Source: Bog-756 sp052143895 (GTDB lineage Bacteria > Actinomycetota > Acidimicrobiia > Acidimicrobiales > RAAP-2). From it: 6,103 bases of DNA. Position numbers and translations under genes: made by a program. Shown here one piece after another: positions 1 through 5,004 of the stretch. Under the pieces are notes generated by a model, which had not been told where the DNA came from, did no database searches, and saw nothing but the letters and a program-made list of their open reading frames with translations. The stretch lies in the NCBI GenBank assembly GCA_052143895.1, contig JBKQRT010000100.1, positions 1 to 6,103 on the forward strand, in the 5' to 3' direction. The first letter of the stretch is position 1, and every line of letters starts with the position of its first letter.

Positions 1-890
1 TATACCTCGGCGCTGGCATATGTGGAAGCGAAACCGTTCCCGCCTCCTTGGTTCAGCCCGCCGGCGACCAGCACGTCGCCGTCGGTGAGTAACGTGGCGG
101 TCTGTTGCTCTCGGGGGACGGTCATCCGTGTGGTGGGCAGCCACTTTCCTATAGCCGGGTCATACAGATCGGCGCTGCTCAGATCGGTGCAAAAGTCGTC
201 GTCGCAGTTATTGAATCCACCGGTCACCAGCACTTCGCCGTTCTCGAGGAGGGTGGCGGTCTGGAACTGGCGTCCCTCGCTCATCGATCCGGTGAGGGTC
301 CAGACACCTGTCGAAGGGTCGTAGAGCTCGGCGCTCTTGAGGTTCACCAGGTAGCTTCCGGAGTCGCAGCCGTAGCCCTGCCCATTACAGCCGCCACCGG
401 CGACCAGCACGTCGCCGTTCTGGAGCAGTGTCGCGGTGGCTCCGGCCCGGCCCACATTGAGCGATCCAGTCGGCGCCCACGTACCGGTAGACGGGTCGTA
501 GATCTCGGCGCTGTTCAGCCCTATGTCGGGATGGCCGGCCTCGCAGCAGCCACCAGCCACCAGCACATCGCCGTTCTGGAGCAGCGTCGCGGTGGCGTCG
601 CTGCGGGCGGTCGACATGCTCGCCGTGATCGTCCAGGTACCGACGCCGGGGTGGTACAGCTCCGCCGAAGCACTTCCCCCGCCCGCTACGAGCACATCGC
701 CGTCCCCGAGGAGCGTAGCCGTGGCACCTGTCCGCCGGACGCTCATGGGACCGGTAGGAGCGAACGTGTTGGCGGCGGCCTGGACGTTTGCTGGGGCAGC
801 CGACGCAGGCGCGGCATGCGCCCCGATAGGCACGAAGAGGCCGATCGCCCCGGCGAAAGCGACAATGCTACGACGACCGAACCTGGGCAT
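1..890 (-). CDS. Secreted Kelch-repeat (galactose-oxidase-like) beta-propeller protein, partial at the window edge
   Basis: Reading leftwards from ATG at 890, the frame stays open for 296 codons to the window edge, so the C-terminus is missing. The start has a strong ribosome-binding site, GGGGGAG, six bases upstream. The first ~26 residues form a signal peptide: MPRFGRR, a hydrophobic run, then a likely cut after Ala-His-Ala. Five Kelch-type blades follow, each with the pattern [Met-Ser-x-x-Arg] ... Ala-Thr-Ala-Thr-Leu-Leu-x-Asn/Asp-Gly-Asp-Val-Leu-Val-Ala-Gly-Gly ... Ser-Ala-Glu-Leu-Tyr-Asp-Pro-x-Thr-Gly-x-Trp; the fifth is incomplete. Inserts after the Gly-Gly of blades 2-4 carry Cys pairs (C115/C116, C168/C175, C229/C234). 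The fold is well supported; function is not. Catalytic copper ligands of galactose oxidase cannot be judged because the C-terminus is absent. It may act as an extracellular binding or structural protein. It lies downstream of two other exported repeat proteins on the same strand and could share their transcript. Confidence 0.85.
   Translation of the reverse strand, partial: MPRFGRRSIVAFAGAIGLFVPIGAHAAPASAAPANVQAAANTFAPTGPMSVRRTGATATLLGDGDVLVAGGGSASAELYHPGVGTWTITASMSTARSDATATLLQNGDVLVAGGCCEAGHPDIGLNSAEIYDPSTGTWAPTGSLNVGRAGATATLLQNGDVLVAGGGCNGQGYGCDSGSYLVNLKSAELYDPSTGVWTLTGSMSEGRQFQTATLLENGEVLVTGGFNNCDDDFCTDLSSADLYDPAIGKWLPTTRMTVPREQQTATLLTDGDVLVAGGLNQGGGNGFASTYASAEV
393..440. repeat. Kelch blade DNA repeat, copy A
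   Basis: A 48-base block within the Kelch gene, covering the Ala-Thr-Leu-Leu-Gln-Asn-Gly-Asp-Val-Leu-Val-Ala-Gly-Gly core of blade 3. By eye it differs from the block at 549-596 at only 4 of 48 positions, closer than the blades resemble each other elsewhere. This suggests a fairly recent internal duplication or gene conversion between blades. Confidence 0.7.
549..596. repeat. Kelch blade DNA repeat, copy B
   Basis: Partner of the block at 393-440, offset by 156 bases (52 codons, one blade), so the reading frame is kept. It encodes the conserved strand of blade 2. Confidence 0.7.
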
Positions 891-1165
891 CAATGGCTCC
901 CCCGTCTGCTTACCGCTGTGTGCGCTACGGCAGAGCCTACGACCCCGTCGGGTCGCGGTCCAGAGGCGGTGGAGGTGCGACCGCGTCCGCCGATCATTGC
1001 GGGTCCGATGATCAACCTCGGTTGACGGAGGGCTCGGTCTGCCGGCCTCCCCCTTCACGGGTTCTCCGTCCGCGTTGCCGGGAGGAACACGCGTCATGTC
1101 GGCTGGGCACCTTGGCCGCGAGTACAGGCTCGCTTACCTGGCGCCCTCACCTGGAGGCGTTCGAG
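891..1165. other. Intergenic spacer between the repeat protein and the Kelch gene
   Basis: No convincing gene lies in these 275 bases on either strand; the open frames crossing it are antisense to real genes and lack family resemblance. It should hold the 5' leader of the Kelch gene and possibly its own promoter, but I see no clear -35/-10 pair. There is also no hairpin followed by a T run to separate it from the upstream gene, so readthrough from the pair of repeat-protein genes is possible. The only marked structure is the nested inverted repeats at 992-1024. Confidence 0.5.
992..1024. promoter_or_regulatory. Two abutting inverted repeats upstream of the Kelch gene (possible operator)
   Basis: GATCAT (992-997) is matched by its exact reverse complement ATGATC (1008-1013), ten bases apart. 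Directly adjoining is CAACC-TC-GGTTG (1013-1024), another perfect inverted repeat. They lie roughly 100-135 bases upstream of the Kelch ATG, where a regulator site or promoter element could be. No T tract follows, so a terminator is less likely. Functional assignment is inference. Confidence 0.3.
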
Positions 1166-2389
1166 TCAGGGATTGGGCGTCGTCAAGATGACCCACGACG
1201 TCCCGTCCCACTGCTCTGCGAGCGGCAGCCGAGTGCCGTTGCCCGGCTGGTAGTTTCCCACCGACATGCACCTCCGGGTGGAAGCACAGGAGATAGCGCC
1301 CATTGCGCTCAGCGGTCCCGGCTCGTTGGGGCTCGGCACGATGGTCCATTGTGATCCGACGCCCGACTCCGTCAGGGTGTCGATGCTGGTCGCCGACGCT
1401 GCGCTGCCCGCGGCGAGGCAGCGGGTGGCGGTGAAGCACGCCACCCCCCCGAACCCGTCGTAGGTGGTATCGGGCGGATCGGGGCTCGGCACCACGTTCC
1501 AGGTGCCGCTGACCTCCCGCTCGACCAGGGTGGTGGCCGTGAAGCTGTTGGTGCCGTTTTCGTAAGTGAACCCGCCCGCCGTGCACTCGGATCCCGTGAC
1601 GCAGTCGATGGCCTGGAGCGACGTCCCGGCCCCGCCCACGCCGGGGCTGGGGATGATGGACCACGACGAGTGCACTTCGCGCTCGACGAGCGTCGTCTCG
1701 GTGTCCGCGCCACCGGCGGCGCTGTCGCCGACCGCGGTGCAGCCGGATCCCGCCACACAGCTCACCGCCCAGAGGTTGCTGACTGCGGCCCCGGTCACGT
1801 TCGGGCTGGATACAACCGACCACTGCAGACCGTCCCAGTGCTCGATCAGGGTTTCCGGTGGCTGACCGCTGTTGTCCAGCATGTTTCCCACCGCCGTGCA
1901 GTCGGCAGGCCCACCACAGGAGACCGAATTGAGCGAGGCGTTGCGGCTTCTCACCGGCAGGGGGACCCGGACCAGTGACCACGCGGCGCCGTCCCACTGC
2001 TCGGCCAAGGGGACGCCGTTCTCGCTCCCGACCGCGCTGCAGCGGGTGGACGAGGCGCACGAGACCGACCAGAGGATGTCGTCCGAGTGTGTGCCGCCGA
2101 GACTCAAGATTGGAACAACGGCCCAGGAGTGGCCGTTCCAGCGCTCGGCGAGGGCGCGGCCGCCTCCCTGCGCATCGGTCGAGCTGCCGACAGCCATGCA
2201 GCCGGTCGGCGCCCAGCAGGAAACTCCCGACAGATAGGTGGAGGTCGAGACGAACGATGGGGTAGCGGCGGCGCCCGACGCCCGCACCGACATGGGGCCA
2301 ACGAACACTGTGGCGAGCCCGACGACCAAACCCACCAGCGCCCTACCGCAGCGGCGACGACGCCCGTGGCGGATGGTCAGTCCTCGCAT
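1166..2389 (-). CDS. Secreted seven-repeat protein with a Cys-x5-Cys module (predicted beta-propeller), second of a tandem pair
   Basis: Exported protein of unknown function, 407 residues from ATG 2389. I prefer this start over the in-frame ATG at 2404 because GGTGAT, matching the end of the extended Shine-Dalgarno sequence, precedes it by three bases. The earlier ATG would add only MPGDG. The N-terminus is a signal peptide: Arg-rich (RHGRRRRCGR), then a hydrophobic run ending near SVRASGA. The rest is seven modules of about 45-55 residues. Each begins with a strand like Leu-x-x-Val-Ser-Cys-x5-Cys-x-Ala-Val-Gly, and most end in Leu-x-Glu-x-Trp-Asp-Gly-x-x-Trp-x-x-Val-Pro-Ser-Pro. All seven have exactly five residues between the cysteines. 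Modules 4-6 have lost the Trp-Asp-Gly turn (for example Val-Glu-Arg-Glu-Val). Seven repeats fit a seven-bladed propeller, with one possible disulphide per blade. No catalytic signature, membrane anchor or sorting signal is visible. It is a paralogue of the gene just upstream and is probably translated by coupling to it. Confidence 0.82.
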   Translation of the reverse strand: MRGLTIRHGRRRRCGRALVGLVVGLATVFVGPMSVRASGAAATPSFVSTSTYLSGVSCWAPTGCMAVGSSTDAQGGGRALAERWNGHSWAVVPILSLGGTHSDDILWSVSCASSTRCSAVGSENGVPLAEQWDGAAWSLVRVPLPVRSRNASLNSVSCGGPADCTAVGNMLDNSGQPPETLIEHWDGLQWSVVSSPNVTGAAVSNLWAVSCVAGSGCTAVGDSAAGGADTETTLVEREVHSSWSIIPSPGVGGAGTSLQAIDCVTGSECTAGGFTYENGTNSFTATTLVEREVSGTWNVVPSPDPPDTTYDGFGGVACFTATRCLAAGSAASATSIDTLTESGVGSQWTIVPSPNEPGPLSAMGAISCASTRRCMSVGNYQPGNGTRLPLAEQWDGTSWVILTTPNP

Positions 2390-2400
2390 GCCATCACCCG
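2387..2400 (-). promoter_or_regulatory. Ribosome-binding site of the second repeat gene, overlapping the stop of the first
   Basis: On the minus strand the junction reads GGGTGATGGCATG. The TGA (2394-2396) ends the upstream gene, while GGTGAT pairs with the 3' end of 16S rRNA (anti-Shine-Dalgarno ATCACC), three bases before ATG 2389. A ribosome terminating here would sit on the next start, which suggests translational coupling. The paired start choice is inference; an in-frame ATG at 2404 overlaps the upstream gene by 11 bases. Confidence 0.5.
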
Positions 2401-3560
2401 GCATCCTGCAGGGTCCAGCGGGTCCCTTCCCACCGTTCGACGAGCGGACGGCCGCCGCCTCGGATAGCCGTCACCCCGACCGCGGTGCAGGCCGTTGGGG
2501 TGGTGCACGATACCCCGTGCAACGAGCCCCGCACCGGGGGACCTCGTTGGGTCGCCCACGTCGTCCCATCCCAGCGTCCGATGAGCGGTAGGGCGTTCGC
2601 GCTCCCCATCGGGTGGCTTCCGACGACAACGCAGGCTGAGGCGTCGGCGCAGGTCACGGCGGACAGCGACGCCGCCTCGCCGGGGCTCGGCGTGCTCTTG
2701 AGGGTCCAGGCGGACCTGTCCCAACCCACGCCAAAGGTGGCCTGGGACAGGTCCCCCGTGCTCTCCACCCCCACCATCTGGCAGTTCACCGAGGGGGTGC
2801 CGGTGCATCCGATCCCCGTCAAACCGTCACCGGGCTCCGGCGTCGTCAGGTTCGGCGGATGCTGAGAGACCCAGAACGTGCCGTTCCAACGCTCCGACGC
2901 CGTCTGGCCCCCGAAGTCACCGGCACCGACGCAGGACTTCGCCGAGGCGCAGCTCACCGAAAGCAGTTCGGCGCTGTACCCGGGGAACGACTGCAGCGAC
3001 CACGACGACCCGTTCCAGTCTGCGGCGACGGTGTGCTCACCCGCGTCATCGACCGTGTAGAAGCCCACGGCGACGCACCGTTCGACAGCCGGACAGGAGA
3101 CGCCGGTGGCATAGGCGCCCACGTCGCTCCCGTCTGGCTGTGGGATCGACTGGATGGTCCAACGCGAACCGTTCCACCGTTCCGCCAGCAGGGTGCCTGG
3201 GTAGGCAAGGCCGAGGCCCGACTGGGTGTATCCCACCGCGGTGCATGCCATGGGCGACGAGCACGAAACGGCCGTGAGCGTCGTATCGGTGGCGCCCGTG
3301 GACGGAGTGTGCTCGACCTTCCAACGCTGCCCGTCCCACCGCTCGACCAAAGCACTCGCCGAGCCTTCCCCCTGGTTGCCCACCGCGACGCAGAAAGTCA
3401 GGGTCGGACATGAAACTGCGGCCAGGGAACCGGGAGTGGTCGTACCTGGGCTGGCGGCGCCCGTGGCCGGCGTGACCGGAAGGCACACCGACCCGAACAC
3501 GAGCCCCAGCCCGGCAGCCGCCACGACAGCGGTCCTATGCATCGAACGGGATCCACCCAT
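2394..3560 (-). CDS. Secreted seven-repeat protein with a Cys-x5-Cys module (predicted beta-propeller), first of a tandem pair
   Basis: Exported protein of unknown function, 388 residues from ATG 3560. The frame is open to ATG 3671, but that extension is Arg/Pro-rich and unlike an export signal. ATG 3560 has AGGAAG eight bases upstream and directly precedes a good signal peptide: MGGSRSMHRT, an Ala/Val/Leu/Gly core, and cleavage near TPATGA. ATG 3542 is a second option. Seven modules follow, each with Leu-x-x-Val-Ser-Cys-x5-Cys-x-Ala-Val-Gly and mostly ending Leu-x-Glu-Arg-Trp-Asn/Asp-Gly-x-x-Trp. The fifth differs, with seven residues between the cysteines and Gly-Trp-Asp-Arg-Ser in place of the Glu-Arg-Trp turn. 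The repeat count suggests a seven-bladed propeller, possibly stabilised by a disulphide in each blade. There is no lipobox (Val precedes the only Cys in the signal region), no membrane anchor and no catalytic motif. It is the promoter-proximal gene of the cluster. Confidence 0.82.
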   Translation of the reverse strand: MGGSRSMHRTAVVAAAGLGLVFGSVCLPVTPATGAASPGTTTPGSLAAVSCPTLTFCVAVGNQGEGSASALVERWDGQRWKVEHTPSTGATDTTLTAVSCSSPMACTAVGYTQSGLGLAYPGTLLAERWNGSRWTIQSIPQPDGSDVGAYATGVSCPAVERCVAVGFYTVDDAGEHTVAADWNGSSWSLQSFPGYSAELLSVSCASAKSCVGAGDFGGQTASERWNGTFWVSQHPPNLTTPEPGDGLTGIGCTGTPSVNCQMVGVESTGDLSQATFGVGWDRSAWTLKSTPSPGEAASLSAVTCADASACVVVGSHPMGSANALPLIGRWDGTTWATQRGPPVRGSLHGVSCTTPTACTAVGVTAIRGGGRPLVERWEGTRWTLQDAG

Positions 3561-3615
3561 GACCCTGACTTCCTGCCGCCAGCCGACACGGCTCGGCCGC
3601 CGCGTCGGGCTGTGC

Positions 3616-3627
3616 AGCATCGATGCT
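3616..3627. promoter_or_regulatory. Perfect 12-base palindrome AGCATCGATGCT
   Basis: A perfect inverted repeat about 56 bases upstream of the preferred start of the first repeat-protein gene. Its position fits a repressor site or a leader element; the symmetry is seen directly, the role is speculative. Confidence 0.3.
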
Positions 3628-3663
3628 ACTTGGCGCAGATTGCGGTTGTTCGGCTGTTCACCG

Positions 3664-3682
3664 GGTGTCACACCGGTGTCAC
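3664..3682. promoter_or_regulatory. Tandem GGTGTCAC repeats around an ACACCGGTGT palindrome
   Basis: GGTGTCAC occurs at 3664-3671 and again at 3675-3682, eleven bases apart, about one helical turn. The perfect 10-base palindrome ACACCGGTGT (3670-3679) lies across them. Such an arrangement is common for dimeric regulator sites, and it is about 105-120 bases upstream of the leftward gene cluster. No regulator family is assigned. Confidence 0.3.
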
Positions 3683-3769
3683 CGAGCCACGAAGCGAATT
3701 CGTCGACCCAGCAGGTACCTGAGAGTTGGGACCGAGAGCCGCAACTGCCGACTAAGGATCCGGGCTTAC

Positions 3770-3799
3770 TGGCCGGGTCCCCGTGAGCTGATCCACCCG
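3770..3799 (+). repeat. Left terminal inverted repeat of the IS
   Basis: Begins TGGCCGGGTCCC and continues to a TGATCCACC block. The outer 12 bases match the right end except at three positions, and the inner block matches again after a one-base gap. Confidence 0.7.
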
Positions 3800-3821
3800 T
3801 TGTGCGAGTCCAATCCCCATC

Positions 3822-3845
3822 ATGGGGGAAGGAGGACTACACAAC
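3822..3845 (+). promoter_or_regulatory. Ribosome-binding site of OrfA
   Basis: AAGGAGG at 3829-3835, ten bases before ATG 3846, is a near-perfect Shine-Dalgarno sequence. It favours this start over the in-frame ATG at 3822, which lies upstream of the site. Confidence 0.6.
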
Positions 3846-4124
3846 ATGAAACGACGCCGGCACACGCCCGAGCAGATCATCCGCAAGCTGGCCGAGGGCG
3901 ACAAGCTCCTCGGTGAGGGCAAGACCATCGAGGAGGTTGCTCGCCATCTCGAGATCACCGAGTCGACCTGGCACCGGTGGCGGAACCAGTACGGCGGGAT
4001 GAAGGCGAACGACGCCAAGCATCTGAAGGAACTGGAGAAGGAGAACCAGCGCCTGAAGCGGATCGTGGCCGATCAGGCACTCGACATCGACATGTTGAAG
4101 GAGCTGAACCGGGGAAACTTCTAG
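3846..4124 (+). CDS. IS3-family transposase OrfA (DNA-binding subunit)
   Basis: A 92-residue protein that recognises the IS ends and, fused to OrfB by frameshifting, forms the active transposase. Residues ~6-52 form the helix-turn-helix: TPEQIIRKL, then Glu-Val-Ala-Arg-His-Leu-Glu-Ile-Thr-Glu-Ser-Thr-Trp-His-Arg-Trp, the typical IS3 OrfA recognition region, followed by Asn-Gln-Tyr-Gly-Gly-Met. Residues ~60-88 form a leucine-zipper-like coiled coil (Leu-Lys-Glu-Leu-Glu-Lys-Glu-Asn-Gln-Arg-Leu-Lys) for oligomerisation. ATG 3846 is chosen because of the AAGGAGG before it. The frame ends at TAG 4122-4124, just after the slippery site. In this family the OrfA product alone often regulates transposition. 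Confidence 0.9.
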   Translation: MKRRRHTPEQIIRKLAEGDKLLGEGKTIEEVARHLEITESTWHRWRNQYGGMKANDAKHLKELEKENQRLKRIVADQALDIDMLKELNRGNF

Positions 4125-4146
4125 CCCCGGACCGCCGCCGGAGGGC
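4112..4146 (+). promoter_or_regulatory. Programmed -1 frameshift signal of the IS (slippery heptamer plus hairpin)
   Basis: In the OrfA frame the bases read G-GGA-AAC (4112-4118), a canonical X-XXY-YYZ heptamer, only three bases before the OrfA stop. Slipping back one base continues into OrfB at CTT 4118, giving the fusion joint ...Leu-Asn-Arg-Gly-Asn-Leu-Leu-Ala-Pro. Just downstream, GCCC (4124-4127) can pair with GGGC (4143-4146), with further imperfect CCGG pairing inside, a plausible stimulatory stem. The heptamer is seen directly; its activity is inferred from the family. Confidence 0.75.
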
Positions 4147-4975
4147 CGTCGTGGTCCTCTGTGAGCAGTTCGGGGTCTCCGAGCGCCGTGCCTGTCGTCT
4201 TGTCGACCAGCCCCGGTCCACCCAACGCCTGCCAGCACCGATCCCCACCGACGAGGAACTGGCGCTGCGTGCGTTCCTCCGGGACTTCTCGCGGCGTCGT
4301 CCCCGGTGGGGGTGGCGACGGGCTGCCACCGCGGCGAGGAAGGCCGGCTGGGTGGTCAACAACAAGCGGGTCCACCGCCTGTGGCGGGACGAGGGCCTGC
4401 GTGTGCCCTGCAAGAAGCGCAAGAAGCCCCTCCGGGGCATCGGAGCAGTCGTCGGGGCGATGTGCCCGATCCGGCCCAACGTCGTTTGGGCACTCGACTT
4501 CCAGTTCGACCAGACCACCGACGGGAGGATGCTCAAGCTCTTGAACGTCATCGACGAGTACACCAGGGAGTGCCTGGCCATCGACACTGACCGCTCGATC
4601 GACGCCGATGGGGTCGTGCGTTGTCTCGACCGCCTGGCCAACGACCGAGGAGCTCCCGTCTACGTGCGGTTCGACAACGGCCCCGAGTTCATCGCCTATG
4701 CCGTGCGGGACTGGTGCCGGTTCAACGGAACCGACACCGTGTTCATCGACCCCGGCTCACCGTGGCAGAACGCCTGGATCGAATCGTTCAACGGAAGGCT
4801 CCGGGACGAGCACCTGAACGGCCAGCTCTTCGAGACCCTGCTCGAAGCCCAGGTCCTCCTCGAAGACTGGAGAATCGACTACAACATGAACAGGCCCCAC
4901 AGCGCCCACGGCTGGCTCACCCCGGTCGAGTTCGTCGAGGCCTGGACCAACCAACAGCAGCTACAGCTCGCATAG
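4118..4975 (+). CDS. IS3-family transposase OrfB (DDE integrase catalytic domain)
   Basis: The catalytic half of the transposase, which cuts and joins DNA strands. The range starts at the first codon read after the -1 shift. The frame is open from GTG 3977, but its first ~45 codons merely overlap OrfA and look like out-of-frame shadow. A separate start is possible at GTG 4151, with GGAGG at 4140-4144, six bases upstream. The order is: an N-terminal helical region, an HTH_21-type stretch ending Val-His-Arg-Leu-Trp-Arg-Asp-Glu-Gly-Leu-Arg, then the rve integrase core. The catalytic residues are visible: Asp in WALDF (codon 4496), Asp in RFDNGPEF (codon 4673) and Glu in WIESFNGRLRDE (codon 4781), with 35 residues between the last two. 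The C-terminus has the family-typical Tyr-Asn-x-x-Arg-Pro-His-Ser and Leu-Thr-Pro-x-Glu-Phe. No disabling change is seen. Confidence 0.9.
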   Translation, partial: LLAPDRRRRAVVVLCEQFGVSERRACRLVDQPRSTQRLPAPIPTDEELALRAFLRDFSRRRPRWGWRRAATAARKAGWVVNNKRVHRLWRDEGLRVPCKKRKKPLRGIGAVVGAMCPIRPNVVWALDFQFDQTTDGRMLKLLNVIDEYTRECLAIDTDRSIDADGVVRCLDRLANDRGAPVYVRFDNGPEFIAYAVRDWCRFNGTDTVFIDPGSPWQNAWIESFNGRLRDEHLNGQLFETLLEAQVLLEDWRIDYNMNRPHSAHGWLTPVEFVEAWTNQQQLQLA

Positions 4976-5004
4976 CGCGTGGCTCAAGAATCGGGGTCCG
5001 GTCA
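4976..5004 (-). repeat. Right terminal inverted repeat of the IS
   Basis: On the minus strand it begins TGACCGGACCCCG and ends in a TGAGCCACG block, the counterpart of the left end. It starts directly after the OrfB stop codon. Confidence 0.7.

Larger units (their letters stand above)
3561..3769. other. Intergenic region upstream of the secreted-protein cluster, bounded by the IS
   Basis: These 209 bases should carry the promoter and leader of the leftward cluster. I cannot point to a convincing -35/-10 pair; TAGCAT on the minus strand (around 3620) is only a weak -10 candidate. The region holds a 12-base palindrome (3616-3627) and a tandem GGTGTCAC pair (3664-3682). No gene fragment is recognisable, in particular no 5' part of the cyclase found on the far side of the IS. 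Confidence 0.45.
3770..5004 (+). mobile_element. Insertion sequence, IS3 family (IS407-like group), structurally complete
   Basis: About 1235 bp, the size expected for IS407-group elements. It has imperfect terminal inverted repeats starting 5'-TG, OrfA and OrfB overlapping in the -1 frame, a slippery heptamer and an intact DD(35)E triad, so it could still be mobile. The boundaries come from matching TGGCCGGGTCCCCG on the left to the reverse complement of the right end, TGACCGGACCCCG. Flanking tetranucleotides are TTAC on the left and GAGC on the right, so no target duplication is visible. The group call rests on protein resemblance recalled from family knowledge, not on a search. Confidence 0.8.

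Noticed and set aside
105..1025. Long plus-strand open frame of 306 codons
   Set aside because: It lies antisense to the Kelch gene, whose signal peptide, repeats and ribosome-binding site are clear. Its translation is Arg/Gly-rich with no family resemblance, as expected for shadow frames in GC-rich DNA.
1134..2060. Minus-strand open frame of 308 codons in another frame of the second repeat gene
   Set aside because: Low-complexity Arg/Gly/His translation overlapping a gene with seven clear modules; a shadow frame.
3490..3560. Lipoprotein signal in the first repeat protein
   Set aside because: A Cys follows the hydrophobic run, but the residue before it is Val rather than Gly, Ala or Ser, so the lipobox is not met.
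3561..3671. N-terminal extension of the first repeat gene to ATG 3671
   Set aside because: The extra 37 residues are Arg/Pro-rich, would bury the signal peptide, and cover the putative control region. ATG 3560 has a good ribosome-binding site.
3977..4108. OrfB starting at GTG 3977
   Set aside because: This part is wholly inside OrfA in another frame, has no IS3 OrfB resemblance, and the frameshift site or GTG 4151 explains OrfB synthesis better.
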